Shown here piece by piece: positions 19,767 to 31,169 of a stretch of DNA of 64,000 bases. A program made the position numbers and the translations under genes. The DNA is taken from the NCBI RefSeq assembly GCF_003012775.1, contig NZ_PXYG01000001.1:744001-808000 (forward strand), in the 5' to 3' direction. Numbering within the stretch: the stretch's first letter is position 1; every line of letters starts with the position of its first letter. This DNA is from Zobellella endophytica. GTDB taxonomy: Bacteria > Pseudomonadota > Gammaproteobacteria > Enterobacterales > Aeromonadaceae. The notes beneath the pieces are model-generated. The model saw nothing but the letters and a program-made list of their open reading frames with translations. It ran no database searches and was not told where the DNA came from.

Positions 19767-19789
19767 AAAGCCCGCATGATGCGGGCTTT
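19767..19789 (+). terminator. Terminator after potD
   Basis: AAAGCCCGCATGATGCGGGCTTT hairpin. The T-run is short (TTTC). Its core CCCGCATGATGCGGG recurs exactly at 19983-19997. Confidence 0.65.
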
Positions 19790-19843
19790 CAAGTGGATGA
19801 CAACGTCGTCTGTTTTACCGGTATGAGTCGGCCAAAGGGCCAA

Positions 19844-19918
19844 CTCCGCCGACACACTGCAAGCACATCCTTGTGACGCTCGGCACATGCCATCCCTGGC
19901 ATGTGCCGGTCGGCGGAG
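19844..19918. repeat. Nested inverted-repeat element
   Basis: An outer stem CTCCGCCGAC (19844-19853) / GTCGGCGGAG (19909-19918) encloses two hairpins: CACA-TCCT-TGTG (19864-19875) and GGCACATGCC-ATCCCT-GGCATGTGCC (19882-19907). This would fold as a three-way junction in RNA or as a cruciform. It is flanked by two terminators with the same 15-bp core and encodes no credible protein. It may be a miniature repetitive element or a structured RNA. Confidence 0.6.
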
Positions 19919-19978
19919 CCGTTCCCTTTACCCGCCTGTTTTGGCATGGGTGTTGCCTGAAGTGCTGTCGGCAGTCTG

Positions 19979-20001
19979 AAATCCCGCATGATGCGGGATT
20001 T
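19979..20001 (-). terminator. Terminator after cobB
   Basis: AAATCCCGCATGATGCGGGATTT hairpin just past the cobB stop. The core equals that of the potD terminator. On the minus strand the T-run is only three bases. Confidence 0.55.
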
Positions 20002-20004
20002 TTA

Positions 20005-20724
20005 TTATTTTTTCCGGCCCGCCAGCAGCTCCTCCACATAGGCGGTCACCATCCGGGTGGCCGGGCCATAGCGGTGTTCGTCGAAGTGATTGTTGACCTG
20101 GCTCGGCTCCAGGTTGATTTCGATGGTATGGGCATTGTGCATCGCCGCTTCGTGTACGAAACCGGCGGCGGGGTAGACGTTGCCGGAAGTACCGATGGCG
20201 ATGAACAGGCTGGCTTCGCTCAGAGCCTGATAGATGCGATCGAGCAGCAACGGCATCTCTCCAAACCACACCACATGCGGCCTGAGCGGCTCGGGAAACT
20301 GGCAGCAATGGCACAGATCCGTGTGGTGCAGCGGCCCTGTCCAGGTCACCGTCTGGTTGGAATGGGGGCAACGGGCCTTGAGCAGCTCGCCGTGCATGTG
20401 CAGCACGTTGCGGCTGCCGGCCCGCTCGTGCAGATCGTCGATATTCTGGGTAACCAGGGTTACTTCATCCGGCCACTCCGCCTCCAGCCGGGCCAAGGCG
20501 TGGTGGGCGGCGTTGGGTTCCACCGTCTGCAACAGCGCCCGGCGGGCATTGTAGAAACCGTGCACCAGCTCGGGATCCCGTTGATAACCTTCGGGAGTGG
20601 CCACATCCTCGATACGGTGCTCTTCCCACAGGCCATCGCTGGCCCGAAAGGTTTTGATACCGGATTCGGCTGAGACACCGGCACCGGTCAGGATAACAAT
20701 ATTGCCTTTGCGCACCTGTTGCAC
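20005..20724 (-). CDS. cobB: Sir2-family NAD-dependent protein deacylase
   Basis: A 239-residue sirtuin that removes acyl groups from lysines using NAD. Visible motifs: [10 protein letters not shown] and TFR for NAD binding, [12 protein letters not shown], the catalytic His in [11 protein letters not shown], and [12 protein letters not shown]. The Zn site seems reduced to Cys in KARCP and LCHCC. Length fits bacterial CobB without an N-terminal extension. The start is a GTG (20724) with a weak ribosome binding site; a second GTG four codons on is possible. Monocistronic, convergent with potD. Confidence 0.93.
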   Translation of the reverse strand: MQQVRKGNIVILTGAGVSAESGIKTFRASDGLWEEHRIEDVATPEGYQRDPELVHGFYNARRALLQTVEPNAAHHALARLEAEWPDEVTLVTQNIDDLHERAGSRNVLHMHGELLKARCPHSNQTVTWTGPLHHTDLCHCCQFPEPLRPHVVWFGEMPLLLDRIYQALSEASLFIAIGTSGNVYPAAGFVHEAAMHNAHTIEINLEPSQVNNHFDEHRYGPATRMVTAYVEELLAGRKK

Positions 20725-20800
20725 GCCTCTGCTGCTCTGTCTTGCTACTTAGGCTAACAGCATCCCGGACGCTGGCCAATGCTGCCTTGGTCTAAAAGCA

Positions 20801-20826
20801 AAAAGCCAGGCACTGTACCTGGCTTT
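20801..20826 (-). terminator. Terminator after ihfA
   Basis: AAAGCCAGG / CCTGGCTTT stem with a seven-base loop; on the minus strand it is followed by TTTTGCTTTTAG. It ends the thrS-to-ihfA block. Confidence 0.8.
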
Positions 20827-20831
20827 GTCGC

Positions 20832-21137
20832 TTACTGCGGATCGTCGAACGATGCGGCGTTTTCCACCCTGGCCTTCAATTTCTGGCCGGGACGAAAGGT
20901 CACCACCCGCCTGGCCGAAATGGGAATATCCTCCCCGGTCTTGGGGTTGCGCCCGGGGCGCTCCCCCTTGTTACGCAATTCAAAATTGCCGAAACCGGAA
21001 ATCTTGACCTGTTCACCCTGCTCCAGCGCGGTGCGAATTTCTTCGAAAAATGCCTCAACCATCTCCTTGGCATCACGTTTACTCATGCCAAGCTCAGTGA
21101 ACAAATGTTCTGCTATGTCGGCCTTGGTTAACGCCAT
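20832..21137 (-). CDS. ihfA: Integration host factor alpha subunit
   Basis: A 101-residue DNA-bending protein that forms a heterodimer with IHF beta and shapes promoters, origins and recombination sites. The sequence [13 protein letters not shown], the motif [22 protein letters not shown] and the intercalating Pro region are diagnostic of IhfA. It starts four bases after the pheT stop, as in E. coli, where ihfA is expressed from the pheST transcript and its own promoter. Confidence 0.97.
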   Translation of the reverse strand: MALTKADIAEHLFTELGMSKRDAKEMVEAFFEEIRTALEQGEQVKISGFGNFELRNKGERPGRNPKTGEDIPISARRVVTFRPGQKLKARVENAASFDDPQ

Positions 21138-21141
21138 ACGC

Positions 21142-23529
21142 TCAGTCCCTCAAGGAAGCATTAAACTCTACGGAAAGCGCGGACACGATACGGGCCACCG
21201 TGTCGGCAATTTCCTTCTCTTCCAAAGTCCGTTGGGTATCCTGCAACACCAAGCTGAGCGCCAGGCTCTTCTTGCCGTCGGCAATACCTTGTCCTTGGTA
21301 TACATCGAACAAGTTTATGCCAACCAATTGATCTCCGCCAACTTTCCTAACTAAATCAAGGATATCGCCGGCAGCGACCGACAGCTCGACCACCAGTGCC
21401 AGATCGCGGCGGTTGGCCGGGAAGCGGGATATATCGCCCGCGTCTGGTACCGCCCGCTCGGTCAGGGCGGTCAGTTCGACTTCGAACACATAGGCCTGGG
21501 ACTTGAGCCCCAGCTTGCGCAGCAGGCTGGGGTGCACGGCGCCGAGCAGACCGACCGGCTTGCCGTGACGCGAGAGAGTCGCGGATTGACCCGGGTGCAG
21601 GGCCACGACATCGGTACGGGAAAACGAGAAACTCAGCTCGTCCGCGGTCAGGGCCAGCAGGCTTTCCACATCGCCCTTGAGATCGAAGAAGTCCACGCCT
21701 CTGTCGGCCATGTCCCAGTGCTCGTCCACCACCGGGCCGAGCAGCAGGCCGGCCAGTACCGGCGTCTGGCGCACACCGTTCTCGGCGGCTTCATCGGGGA
21801 TGAAGGTCAGCCCCTGCTCGAACAGGCGCAACCGCGACTGCTGGCGATTCTGGTTGTAAACGGCCGCCTGGATCAGGCCCGGCCACAGCGACACCCGCAT
21901 GGCGGACATGTCGGCGGCGATGGGGTTGGGCAACACCAGCGGCTCGGCCTGGGGGAACAGCAAGCGCTGTTGCTCCGGGTCCACGAAGCTGTAGGTGATG
22001 GCCTCCTGATAGCCGAGATCCACCAAGGCGTCCTTCAGCCGGTTCAGCGGTAGCCTGCCCTCGCGGTGCGAGGACATGGTCAGGCCGGCCACTGGCGCCA
22101 GATCGGGAATCCGGTTGTAGCCGTAGATACGGGCCACCTCTTCCACCAGATCTTCCTCGATGCCGATGTCGAAGCGATAGCTCGGCACCACTACCTGCCA
22201 GCCTTCGCTGGTCGGGGTGACGTCCAGCCCCAGGCGGATCAGCATGTCGGTCACTTGGGCGGCGGGAATATCGATACCGATCAAGCGGTTGAGTTTTTCG
22301 TGGCGCAGGGTGACGGTGGCCGCCCCGGGCAGGTCCACCTCGGATACCGCCTCCACCACCGGGCCGGCTTCACCGCCGCAGATCTCCAGCAACAGGGCGG
22401 TGGCCCGCTCCATCACCTTGCGTTGCAGCCGGTAGTCCACGCCCCGCTCGAAGCGGTGGGAGGAGTCGGTATGCAGGCCGTAGCTGCGGGCCCGGCCGGT
22501 GATCGCCAGCGGGCTGAAGAAGGCGCATTCCAGCAGCACGTCGCGGGTATGCTCGTTCACCCCGGTGGCCTCGCCACCGAAGATGCCGGCCATGGCCACG
22601 GCCTTGGCGTTGTCGGCGATCACCAACGTATCGCCGTTCAGGCTGACTTCGTTGCCGTCGAGCAGGGTCAGCTTCTCGCCCTGATCCGCCTGGCGAACCA
22701 CGATGCCGCCGTCGAGACGGGCCAGATCGAAGGCATGCATCGGCTGGCCCCATTCCAGCAACACGAAGTTGGTGATGTCTACCACCGGATCGATGCTGCG
22801 GATACCGCTGCGGCGCAGCTTTTCCTGCATCCAGGCCGGGGTCTCGGCGCCGACGTCGATGTTCTTCACCACCCGGCCCAGGTAACGCGGGCAAGCGGCG
22901 GTCGCCTCCAGCCGGATCTCGACCCGGTCATCGATGCTGGCGGGTACCGCCGGGATCTCGGGCCAGTTCACGTCCTGCCGGTTGAGCACGCCCACTTCCC
23001 GGGCCAGCCCCGCCATGCTCAGGCAGTCGGCGCGGTTGGGGGTCAAATCCACCTCGATGGTGACGTCATCAAGTTTGAGGTAGTCGCGCACCTCGGTGCC
23101 GATGGGGGCATCGGCGGGCAGCTCGATAATGCCATCCGAGTCCACATCGATACCCAGCTCGCCGTAGGAGCAGAGCATGCCGTGGGAAGGTTGGCCACGC
23201 AGCTTGGCTTTCTTGATGGTGAAATCGCCGGGCAACACGGCACCGACTACCGCCACCGCCACCTTCAGGCCCAGGCGGCAGTTGGGCGCGCCACAGACGA
23301 TGTCGAGCAGCTCGTCACCGCCCACATTGACCTTGGTCACCCTCAGCTTGTCCGCATCCGGGTGCTGGCCGCACTCGACCACTTCGCCCACCAGCACCTG
23401 GTCGAAGGTGCCCGCCACCGGCTCGATGCCGTCGACCTCCAGGCCGGCCATGGTGATCTGCTCGGCAAGAGCCTCGGCGTCCAGGCCGGTATCGACCCAC
23501 TCATCCAGCCATGATTTTGAAAATTTCAT
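21142..23529 (-). CDS. pheT: Phenylalanyl-tRNA synthetase beta subunit
   Basis: A 795-residue subunit of the alpha2-beta2 enzyme that charges tRNA-Phe. The N-terminal EMAP/OB-type tRNA-binding domain ([11 protein letters not shown], then [21 protein letters not shown]) is followed by B3/B4 editing domains, B5, a catalytic-like core, and the C-terminal anticodon-binding FDX-ACB domain ([14 protein letters not shown]). Length matches E. coli PheT. It is 15 bases after pheS. Confidence 0.97.
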   Translation of the reverse strand: MKFSKSWLDEWVDTGLDAEALAEQITMAGLEVDGIEPVAGTFDQVLVGEVVECGQHPDADKLRVTKVNVGGDELLDIVCGAPNCRLGLKVAVAVVGAVLPGDFTIKKAKLRGQPSHGMLCSYGELGIDVDSDGIIELPADAPIGTEVRDYLKLDDVTIEVDLTPNRADCLSMAGLAREVGVLNRQDVNWPEIPAVPASIDDRVEIRLEATAACPRYLGRVVKNIDVGAETPAWMQEKLRRSGIRSIDPVVDITNFVLLEWGQPMHAFDLARLDGGIVVRQADQGEKLTLLDGNEVSLNGDTLVIADNAKAVAMAGIFGGEATGVNEHTRDVLLECAFFSPLAITGRARSYGLHTDSSHRFERGVDYRLQRKVMERATALLLEICGGEAGPVVEAVSEVDLPGAATVTLRHEKLNRLIGIDIPAAQVTDMLIRLGLDVTPTSEGWQVVVPSYRFDIGIEEDLVEEVARIYGYNRIPDLAPVAGLTMSSHREGRLPLNRLKDALVDLGYQEAITYSFVDPEQQRLLFPQAEPLVLPNPIAADMSAMRVSLWPGLIQAAVYNQNRQQSRLRLFEQGLTFIPDEAAENGVRQTPVLAGLLLGPVVDEHWDMADRGVDFFDLKGDVESLLALTADELSFSFSRTDVVALHPGQSATLSRHGKPVGLLGAVHPSLLRKLGLKSQAYVFEVELTALTERAVPDAGDISRFPANRRDLALVVELSVAAGDILDLVRKVGGDQLVGINLFDVYQGQGIADGKKSLALSLVLQDTQRTLEEKEIADTVARIVSALSVEFNASLRD

Positions 23530-23544
23530 TATTGCTCCTGCCGC

Positions 23545-25042
<1,498 letters not shown>

Positions 25043-25056
25043 TGTTCACTCTCCTC

Positions 25057-25254
25057 TTAAGCAGTCGGCAGCATGGATTTGATCTGGGCGACGTCAGACG
25101 CGGCCACCAGACACTTACCGCGCAGATGGCGCTTGCGCTTGGTGCTTTTCTTGGTGAGGATGTGACGCAGGTGGGACTGCTTGCGCTTGAAGCCACCGGA
25201 GCCGGTTTTCTTGAAGCGCTTGGCAGCGCCTTTGTTCGATTTCATTTTCGGCAT
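25057..25254 (-). CDS. rpmI: 50S ribosomal protein L35
   Basis: A 65-residue basic ribosomal protein. [20 protein letters not shown] and the C-terminal [20 protein letters not shown] match the family, including normal length. It lies between infC and rplT, the usual order, and in E. coli is the site where L20 binds to repress both genes. Confidence 0.98.
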   Translation of the reverse strand: MPKMKSNKGAAKRFKKTGSGGFKRKQSHLRHILTKKSTKRKRHLRGKCLVAASDVAQIKSMLPTA

Positions 25255-25331
25255 AAAAACTCCGCATTGTTAATGACAACAAACAGCAAGGCGAGCCGGG
25301 CAACTCGGTTGCCCGACTACTTGCAAGGGCC

Positions 25332-25874
25332 TTACTGTTTTTTCTTCGGGGCAAGCACCATGACGGCCTGACGACCTTCCAGCTTGGGGAAGGCCTCGAC
25401 CACGGCCAATTCGTCCAGATCCGCCTTGATACGGTTGAGCAAATCGAAACCGAGTTCCTGGTGCGCCATTTCACGACCGCGGAACCGCAGCGTGACCTTG
25501 GCTTTGTTACCCTCTTCCAAAAAGCGAACCAGGTTGCGTAGTTTTACCTGATAGTCGCCTTCATCGGTACCGGGCCGGAATTTGATTTCCTTGACCTGGA
25601 TTTGTTTCTGCTTTTTCTTTTGTTCCTTGGTAGCCTTGCTCTTCTCGTAGAGGAACTTGCCGTAATCCATGATACGGCAAACGGGCGGCTCGGCATTGGG
25701 ACTGATTTCCACCAGGTCTACACCTGCGCCGGCGGCGGCTTCGAGTGCCTCATTGATGGACACAATGCCTAATGCTTCGCCTTCCAGGCCGACCAGACGG
25801 ACTTCTTTCAGTCGGATTTCTTCATTCAGTCGATTGCGGGGAGCCGGTTTGCCCCCTTTTTTAGCGCCTTTTAT
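25332..25874 (-). CDS. infC: Translation initiation factor IF-3 (AUA start)
   Basis: IF-3 checks the start codon and keeps the 30S subunit free. The full 180-residue frame begins at ATA (25872-25874), giving (M)[20 protein letters not shown], which aligns with the N-terminus of E. coli IF-3, itself started at AUU. GGAGG lies seven bases upstream, an in-frame TAG sits just before it, and no ATG, GTG or TTG exists before the conserved N-domain. The first ATG in frame would delete about 37 residues. The ATA overlaps the thrS stop codon by two bases. Rare start codons let IF-3 limit its own synthesis; AUA in that role is my inference. The rest ([31 protein letters not shown]) is fully conserved. 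Confidence 0.93.
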   Translation of the reverse strand: MKGAKKGGKPAPRNRLNEEIRLKEVRLVGLEGEALGIVSINEALEAAAGAGVDLVEISPNAEPPVCRIMDYGKFLYEKSKATKEQKKKQKQIQVKEIKFRPGTDEGDYQVKLRNLVRFLEEGNKAKVTLRFRGREMAHQELGFDLLNRIKADLDELAVVEAFPKLEGRQAVMVLAPKKKQ

Positions 25875-27805
25875 AACCTATCCTCCACTGTTTTCTTACC
25901 GCGAGTAAGGATCTCCTGCTGTATCAGCCGGGTCAGCTCTTCTACGTCGAAGGTGCCGAGATCCTGTCCTTTCCGGGTACGAACCGCTACTTGGCCGGCT
26001 TCGACTTCTTTATCGCCGCAAACCAGCATGAAAGGTACCCGCTTCAGAGTATGCTCGCGGATTTTAAAGCCAATCTTCTCATTTCTCAAGTCCGCTTTGG
26101 CCCGAATGCCAACATTATTCAAACTGTTAGCCAATTTCAGGGCGTAGTCGGCCTGATTGTCGGTAATGTTGAGCACCACCACCTGGGTGGGAGCCAGCCA
26201 GGCGGGGAACAGGCCGGCATATTCCTCGATAAGGATGCCGATAAACCGCTCGATGGAGCCCAGGATGGCGCGGTGGATCATCACCGGCACATGGCGCTCG
26301 TTGTCTTCGCCCACATAGCTGGCACCCAGGCGACCGGGCAGCGCGAAGTCGAGCTGGACGGTACCGCATTGCCAAGCCCGGTTCAGGCAGTCATGCAGGG
26401 TGAACTCGATCTTGGGACCGTAGAAAGCCCCTTCACCCGGCTGTAGTTCGAAGGCGATGTCATTGGCCTTGAGCGCCTCTTCCAGGGCCAGCTCCGCCTT
26501 GTCCCAGATCTCGTCGCTGCCGATGCGTTTTTCCGGCCGGGTCGACAGCTTGACCGCGATGTTGGTAAAGCCGAAGGTACCATAAGTGTCGTACACCATG
26601 CGGATACAGGCGGAGACTTCTTGCTGGATTTGCTCTTCGGTACAGAAGATATGGGCATCATCCTGGGTAAAGCCGCGCACCCGCATCAGGCCGTGCAGGG
26701 CACCACTCGGCTCGTTGCGGTGGCAACAGCCGAATTCCGCCATGCGCAACGGCAGATCCCGGTAGGACTTGAGGCCCTGGTTGAAGATTTGCACGTGCCC
26801 CGGGCAGTTCATCGGCTTGATGGCATATTCCCGGTTTTCGGAGCTGGTGGTGAACATGTTTTCGGCATATTTGTCCCAGTGCCCCGATTTTTCCCACAGC
26901 ACCCTGTCCATCATAAAGGGGCCCTTGACCTCTTCGTACTGGTATTCGCGCAGTTTGTCACGCACGAAGTGCTCCAGTTCGCGGAAGATGGTCCAGCCAT
27001 CGTGGTGCCAGAACACCATGCCCGGCGCTTCTTCCTGCATATGATAGAGGTCGAGCTGTTTGCCGATTTTGCGGTGATCACGCTTGGCGGCCTCTTCCAG
27101 CTGGGTCAGGTAACCCTTGAGCGCCTTCTTGTCAGCCCAGGCAGTACCGTAGATGCGCTGCAGCATCTTGTTCCTGGAATCGCCGCGCCAGTAGGCACCG
27201 GACACTTTCTGCAGCTTGAAGTGCTGGCAGAAACGCATGTTGGGCACGTGCGGCCCCCGGCACATGTCGATGTACTCTTCGTGATGATAGAGGCCGGGCT
27301 TGTCGTGCTGACTGACATTCTGATCCAGGATTTCGATCTTGTAGGGCTCGTGCCGCCGGGCGAAGGTGTCCCGCGCGTCCTGCCAGCTGACCTTCTTCTT
27401 GATCACCGGATACTCGGTCTTGGCCAGCTCCAGCATACGCGCTTCCAGCCTGGCGATGTCTTCTTCGGTCAGGGTGTGGTCGAGATCCACATCGTAATAG
27501 AAGCCGTTGTCGATCACCGGGCCGATGGCCATCTTGGTCTGGGGCCACAGTTGCTTGATGGCGTGACCCAGCAGGTGGGCACAGGAATGGCGGATGATCT
27601 CCAGCCCCTCCTGATCCTTGGCGGTGATGATGGCCAGCTCGGCATCCTGATTGATCGGCTCGCAGGCGTCCACCAGCTCGCCATCGACGCGCCCGGCGAT
27701 ACAGGCCTTGGCCAGACCGGCACCGATATCCTGCGCCACGTCCAGTACGGAAACGGCCTGTTCAAAATGGCGTTGGCTGCCATCGGGAAGAGTAATTGTC
27801 GGCAT
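25871..27805 (-). CDS. thrS: Threonyl-tRNA synthetase
   Basis: A 644-residue class II enzyme that charges tRNA-Thr. Domains in order: TGS (residues 1-61), N2 editing domain with [16 protein letters not shown] and CRGPHVPN, the catalytic core with [34 protein letters not shown] region (motif 2) and a Zn site formed by Cys and His, and the anticodon-binding domain ([13 protein letters not shown]). Length fits E. coli ThrS. The 190-bp leader upstream may hold an autoregulatory structure as in E. coli, but I could not identify it confidently. Confidence 0.97.
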   Translation of the reverse strand: MPTITLPDGSQRHFEQAVSVLDVAQDIGAGLAKACIAGRVDGELVDACEPINQDAELAIITAKDQEGLEIIRHSCAHLLGHAIKQLWPQTKMAIGPVIDNGFYYDVDLDHTLTEEDIARLEARMLELAKTEYPVIKKKVSWQDARDTFARRHEPYKIEILDQNVSQHDKPGLYHHEEYIDMCRGPHVPNMRFCQHFKLQKVSGAYWRGDSRNKMLQRIYGTAWADKKALKGYLTQLEEAAKRDHRKIGKQLDLYHMQEEAPGMVFWHHDGWTIFRELEHFVRDKLREYQYEEVKGPFMMDRVLWEKSGHWDKYAENMFTTSSENREYAIKPMNCPGHVQIFNQGLKSYRDLPLRMAEFGCCHRNEPSGALHGLMRVRGFTQDDAHIFCTEEQIQQEVSACIRMVYDTYGTFGFTNIAVKLSTRPEKRIGSDEIWDKAELALEEALKANDIAFELQPGEGAFYGPKIEFTLHDCLNRAWQCGTVQLDFALPGRLGASYVGEDNERHVPVMIHRAILGSIERFIGILIEEYAGLFPAWLAPTQVVVLNITDNQADYALKLANSLNNVGIRAKADLRNEKIGFKIREHTLKRVPFMLVCGDKEVEAGQVAVRTRKGQDLGTFDVEELTRLIQQEILTRGKKTVEDRL

Positions 27806-27997
27806 GAAGTGTCCTTAACAGTGGTGCACCCTACCAAAGTGCACATGTAGTGTATGAAAATGAAAAATTCACGACGGCTTCAACCATCTGGCTTTACCTT
27901 GCCAGTCTGGCACGCCTTACGGTGCTACCCGGCGGCACAGGTTGAAGGCGCCAGACTCTAGCAGAAATCGCGCTTTCCCGCCATGGCCGCGGGCCGA

Positions 27998-28438
27998 TTA
28001 TGACCCCTGGCCTTCGGCCCGGTGTTTCAGCTGGATAAAGCGACTGTGGGGAATGTAGAGCAGGTCGGCGGTCTGGCGAATCACCGCCTCTTCCAACGGG
28101 TCCAGTTGGTCGTCGGTAAAGGCGATCAGCCACAGCGCATGGAGGATGTTTTCGCGCTGTCCCATCGGCAGGGCCTTCAGGCGGGAGGTAAACTCATAGA
28201 GCGAAACCGACTCCTGCTGCTGGGCCCTCCCCTGTTCCAGCCAGTCGTGTACCACGTCCTGGGACTGACCAAACAGCCGGGCCAGCAGTTGCTCCATACG
28301 CTGCTGTTCTGCTCGGCTTGCCGCGCCATCCGCCAGCATGACTTCGGTAAGCAGGGCCGCCACGGCAATTTCTTCAGACAGCTCGATGGTTTCCGGTGGT
28401 TTGGCTCCATCAAGCCATTTTTTCAGTCGATCGATCAT
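27998..28438 (-). CDS. TerB-like protein
   Basis: A 146-residue soluble protein. After a short basic start (MIDRLKKWLDG) it carries a helical domain with LSEEIAVAALLTEVMLADGAASRAEQ and FTDDQLDPLEEAVIRQTADLL, where acidic residues follow the TerB/YebE pattern. TerB domains bind metal ions and are often linked to stress, but this chromosomal single gene is unlikely to give tellurite resistance by itself. ATG 28438 is preceded by GGAGCGGG; longer frames add an implausible Cys-rich tail. Divergent from the yniA-like gene. Confidence 0.82.
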   Translation of the reverse strand: MIDRLKKWLDGAKPPETIELSEEIAVAALLTEVMLADGAASRAEQQRMEQLLARLFGQSQDVVHDWLEQGRAQQQESVSLYEFTSRLKALPMGQRENILHALWLIAFTDDQLDPLEEAVIRQTADLLYIPHSRFIQLKHRAEGQGS

Positions 28439-28524
28439 ACCCGCTCCAATTTTGCTCGTTGGGCAACTTTGTCCGCGTAGACATGGCCTATACTGTTGAC
28501 AAACCAAGCGTCAGCGGAGGCGTT

Positions 28525-29388
28525 ATGTGGCAGATTATCGCCAGTCAGATCTCGGAAGCAACCGGTACCGATTTCAGTATCTTCGACAAAAAGCCGCTGG
28601 CCGGCGGCGATATCAACCAGGCATTCCGAATTACCGATGGCTATAAGAGCTACTTTGTTAAGTTAAATGACCGTGCCAAGCTGGATATGTTCCGCTGTGA
28701 ATGGAACAGCCTGGAACACCTCTACCGTACCCAGACCCTGCAGATCCCCCAGCCGATCTGTTGCGGCACCACCCCCACCATCAGCTTCCTGGTACTGGAA
28801 TACCTTGAGTTCGGCCCGGCGGATGAGCAGGACTGGCATATGCTCGGCCGCCAGCTGGCCCATCTGCACCTGAGCCACAACCAGCCGGTGTACGGCTGGG
28901 ATGAGGATAATTTTCTCGGGACCTGCGTGCAACCCAATGCCTGGCACAAGAAGTGGTCGACCTTCTTCGCCGAACAACGCATCGGTTGGCAGCTGAAACT
29001 GCTGGAGGAGAAGGGCATCCGCTTCGGCGATATCGAGGAGATCATCGGCGCCATCAAGATGCGCCTGGCCAATCACCATCCGAGGGCAGCCTTGCTGCAC
29101 GGGGACCTCTGGCGCGGCAACCTCGCCTTCTGTGACCATGCCGGCGTGCTGTTCGATCCCGCCAGCTATTTTGGCGATCGGGAGACGGATATCGCCATGA
29201 GCGAGTTGTTTGGCCAGTTTCCACAAGTATTCTATCGGGGCTACGAAGCGGTCTGGCCACTAGAAGAAGGCTATACCGAGCGGCGGGAAATCTATAATCT
29301 GTATCACTTGCTGAATCATGTTAATCACTTCGGTGAACCTTATGTTGAGCAGGCCAAGGACTGCCTGTACCACGTTATCGCCCATTAG
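28525..29388 (+). CDS. yniA: Fructosamine kinase family protein
   Basis: A 287-residue aminoglycoside-phosphotransferase-fold kinase. Typical motifs: LAGGDINQAFRI near the N-terminus, LHGDLWRGNLAF for the catalytic loop, and FDPASYFGDRETDIAMSELF for metal binding. Family members phosphorylate ketosamines formed by protein glycation so that they fall apart. ATG 28525 was chosen because GCGGAGG lies upstream and the first residues fit the family; the frame is open further 5' but overlaps the divergent TerB gene. Confidence 0.93.
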   Translation: MWQIIASQISEATGTDFSIFDKKPLAGGDINQAFRITDGYKSYFVKLNDRAKLDMFRCEWNSLEHLYRTQTLQIPQPICCGTTPTISFLVLEYLEFGPADEQDWHMLGRQLAHLHLSHNQPVYGWDEDNFLGTCVQPNAWHKKWSTFFAEQRIGWQLKLLEEKGIRFGDIEEIIGAIKMRLANHHPRAALLHGDLWRGNLAFCDHAGVLFDPASYFGDRETDIAMSELFGQFPQVFYRGYEAVWPLEEGYTERREIYNLYHLLNHVNHFGEPYVEQAKDCLYHVIAH

Positions 29389-29396
29389 GAGACATT

Positions 29397-30143
29397 ATGC
29401 CCTCACCCGTGGTGTTTATTACCGGCGCGGCCAAGCGCATCGGCGCAGAACTCAGCCGCTTTCTTCATCGCAAAGGCTATCGCCTAATACTGCATTACCA
29501 CCAGAGTGAACAGGCCGCCACGGTGCTGGCCAACGAGCTGAACGCCGAGCGGCCCGACAGCGTGCGCCTGCTTTGCCAGGATTTGACCCGGCTCGATGAA
29601 CTGCCGGAGCTGGCTGATAAGGTGCTGTGCTGTTTCGGTCGTCTCGACGGCCTGATCAACAATGCTTCCAGCTTTTACGCCACACCGTTTGGCGAAGGCA
29701 CCCCGGCCCAGTGGCAGGACCTGATGGCCGCCAACGCCGCCGCGCCCTACTTCCTGATCCAGTCACTGGCTCCGGCACTGAAGGCCAACAAGGGGGCCAT
29801 CGTCAACTTGGTGGATATTCATGCGGAAAAAGGACTGCGCCATCACCTGATCTACAGCATGGCCAAGAATGCCCTCGCTACCCTGACCAGGGGGCTGGCG
29901 GAAGAGCTGGCACCGGAAGTCCGTATCAACGGCGTTGCCCCGGGTGCCATACTATGGCCGGCCCATGCACTGAGTGGAGAGCAGAAACAGGCGGTATTGG
30001 ACTCCATTCCCATGGGACGACTGGGGCAGCCTCGGGAAATAGCCGAAACCGCCGCCTTCCTGCTCGACGGCCCCGGCTACCTGACCGGCCAGATCATCGC
30101 CCTCGATGGCGGGCGCTCGAGCCGGGGATTATGCGAGGCCTGA
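29397..30143 (+). CDS. folM: Pteridine reductase-like short-chain dehydrogenase
   Basis: A 248-residue SDR enzyme, NADPH-dependent. The cofactor motif TGAAKRIGAE (TGXXXRXG) is the spelling of pteridine reductases and FolM, which reduce dihydromonapterin or dihydrofolate. Other SDR elements: NNASSFYATPFG, catalytic YSMAK and the C-terminal GQIIALDGGRS. It starts eight bases after the kinase gene, so the two may be co-transcribed with the small CPXCG gene behind. Substrate is inferred from motif spelling. Confidence 0.88.
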   Translation: MPSPVVFITGAAKRIGAELSRFLHRKGYRLILHYHQSEQAATVLANELNAERPDSVRLLCQDLTRLDELPELADKVLCCFGRLDGLINNASSFYATPFGEGTPAQWQDLMAANAAAPYFLIQSLAPALKANKGAIVNLVDIHAEKGLRHHLIYSMAKNALATLTRGLAEELAPEVRINGVAPGAILWPAHALSGEQKQAVLDSIPMGRLGQPREIAETAAFLLDGPGYLTGQIIALDGGRSSRGLCEA

Positions 30144-30170
30144 CGGCCTCCTCTTAGTAAGGATCTGCCG

Positions 30171-30374
30171 ATGCGTGACTATTTTGAGCAAAATATCGTG
30201 TGCCCCCATTGCGGTCACCATACCCGTATCGTGGTAGATGCCTCGGAAGGGGAGCAGGACTACTATGAAGACTGCATGGCCTGCTGTAACTCTATCCATC
30301 TCACAGTGCGACGTAACGAACTAACCGATGCGGTTGAAGTTGGCGTCGATGCCGATGACGAGCAGTATTTTTAA
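30171..30374 (+). CDS. CPXCG-motif Cys-rich protein
   Basis: A 67-residue acidic protein with CPHCG (residues 11-15) and a second Cys group (DCMACC), which probably bind zinc. It is a small family found in many gammaproteobacteria with no known role. It lies 27 bases after the folM-like gene with its own AAGGA ribosome binding site. Confidence 0.88.
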   Translation: MRDYFEQNIVCPHCGHHTRIVVDASEGEQDYYEDCMACCNSIHLTVRRNELTDAVEVGVDADDEQYF

Positions 30375-30401
30375 AATCAACCATTGTATGTTGGCATAAT
30401 A

Positions 30402-31007
30402 TCAGCGATTCGCCATCACCCGTTCCACCGTATCAACGATGGCCTGGGTTTGCGGGTCGATTTCGATATTGACCCTCAATCCCGGCGCCATCTCTCCCAG
30501 GTTGGTGCGAGCCAGGGTTTCCGGGATCAGATGAACCGCAAAACGATCCGGGCGAACCTCACCGATGGTCAGGCTGATGCCGTCGATGCCAATATAGCCC
30601 TTGCTGAACACATACTTGGCAAGATTGGTCGGCAACGCGAACCACAGCGTGGTGTTGGTGCCCGTTTCCAGCCGCTCGAGCAAGGCGCTTTGTGCCATGA
30701 TATGGCCGGACATGGCGTGGCCGCCGATTTCGTCGCCAAAACGGGCCGCCCGTTCGAGGTTGACCTTGTCTCCGGGCAGCAACAGTCCCAAGTTGGTCAC
30801 CCGCAGGGTTTCCACCATCAGATCGAAGCTGACCCTGTCTCCCTCGATACGGGTCACGGTCAGGCAGCAGCCATTGTGGGCTACCGAGGCGCCCAACGCC
30901 AATCCCGGTAACAGCGCCGACGGCATGCGGATGATGTGGGTGCGAAAGTCGGTTTTATCGGTGATCTCGAGCAGAGTCCCCTGGCCTTGTACAATTCCGG
31001 TGAACAT
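30402..31007 (-). CDS. ribE: Riboflavin synthase alpha subunit
   Basis: A 201-residue enzyme that makes riboflavin from two lumazine molecules. It has two similar barrel domains (about residues 1-95 and 96-195), each with the substrate-site pattern: MFTGIVQG, SVAHNGCCLTV and HAMSGHI in the first; GIDGISLTI in the second. I take the second of two adjacent ATGs (31007), since the family starts with MFTGIV. It is divergent from the MATE pump, the same arrangement as ribC/mdtK in E. coli. No FMN riboswitch was seen upstream. Confidence 0.96.
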   Translation of the reverse strand: MFTGIVQGQGTLLEITDKTDFRTHIIRMPSALLPGLALGASVAHNGCCLTVTRIEGDRVSFDLMVETLRVTNLGLLLPGDKVNLERAARFGDEIGGHAMSGHIMAQSALLERLETGTNTTLWFALPTNLAKYVFSKGYIGIDGISLTIGEVRPDRFAVHLIPETLARTNLGEMAPGLRVNIEIDPQTQAIVDTVERVMANR

Positions 31008-31169
31008 CATTCTTATCCATGTTAAAAAGTCAGTTTAAGATACTGGGGAAATGCCATGAAGCGGATTATATTCCCAACATCTGCCGCATATTCGTGTGCC
31101 CTCCACCCGTTACCGGACGCCAGCTCCGGGATGCCGGCAACATGACTCCATATCCCAAGCGAGAATAAC

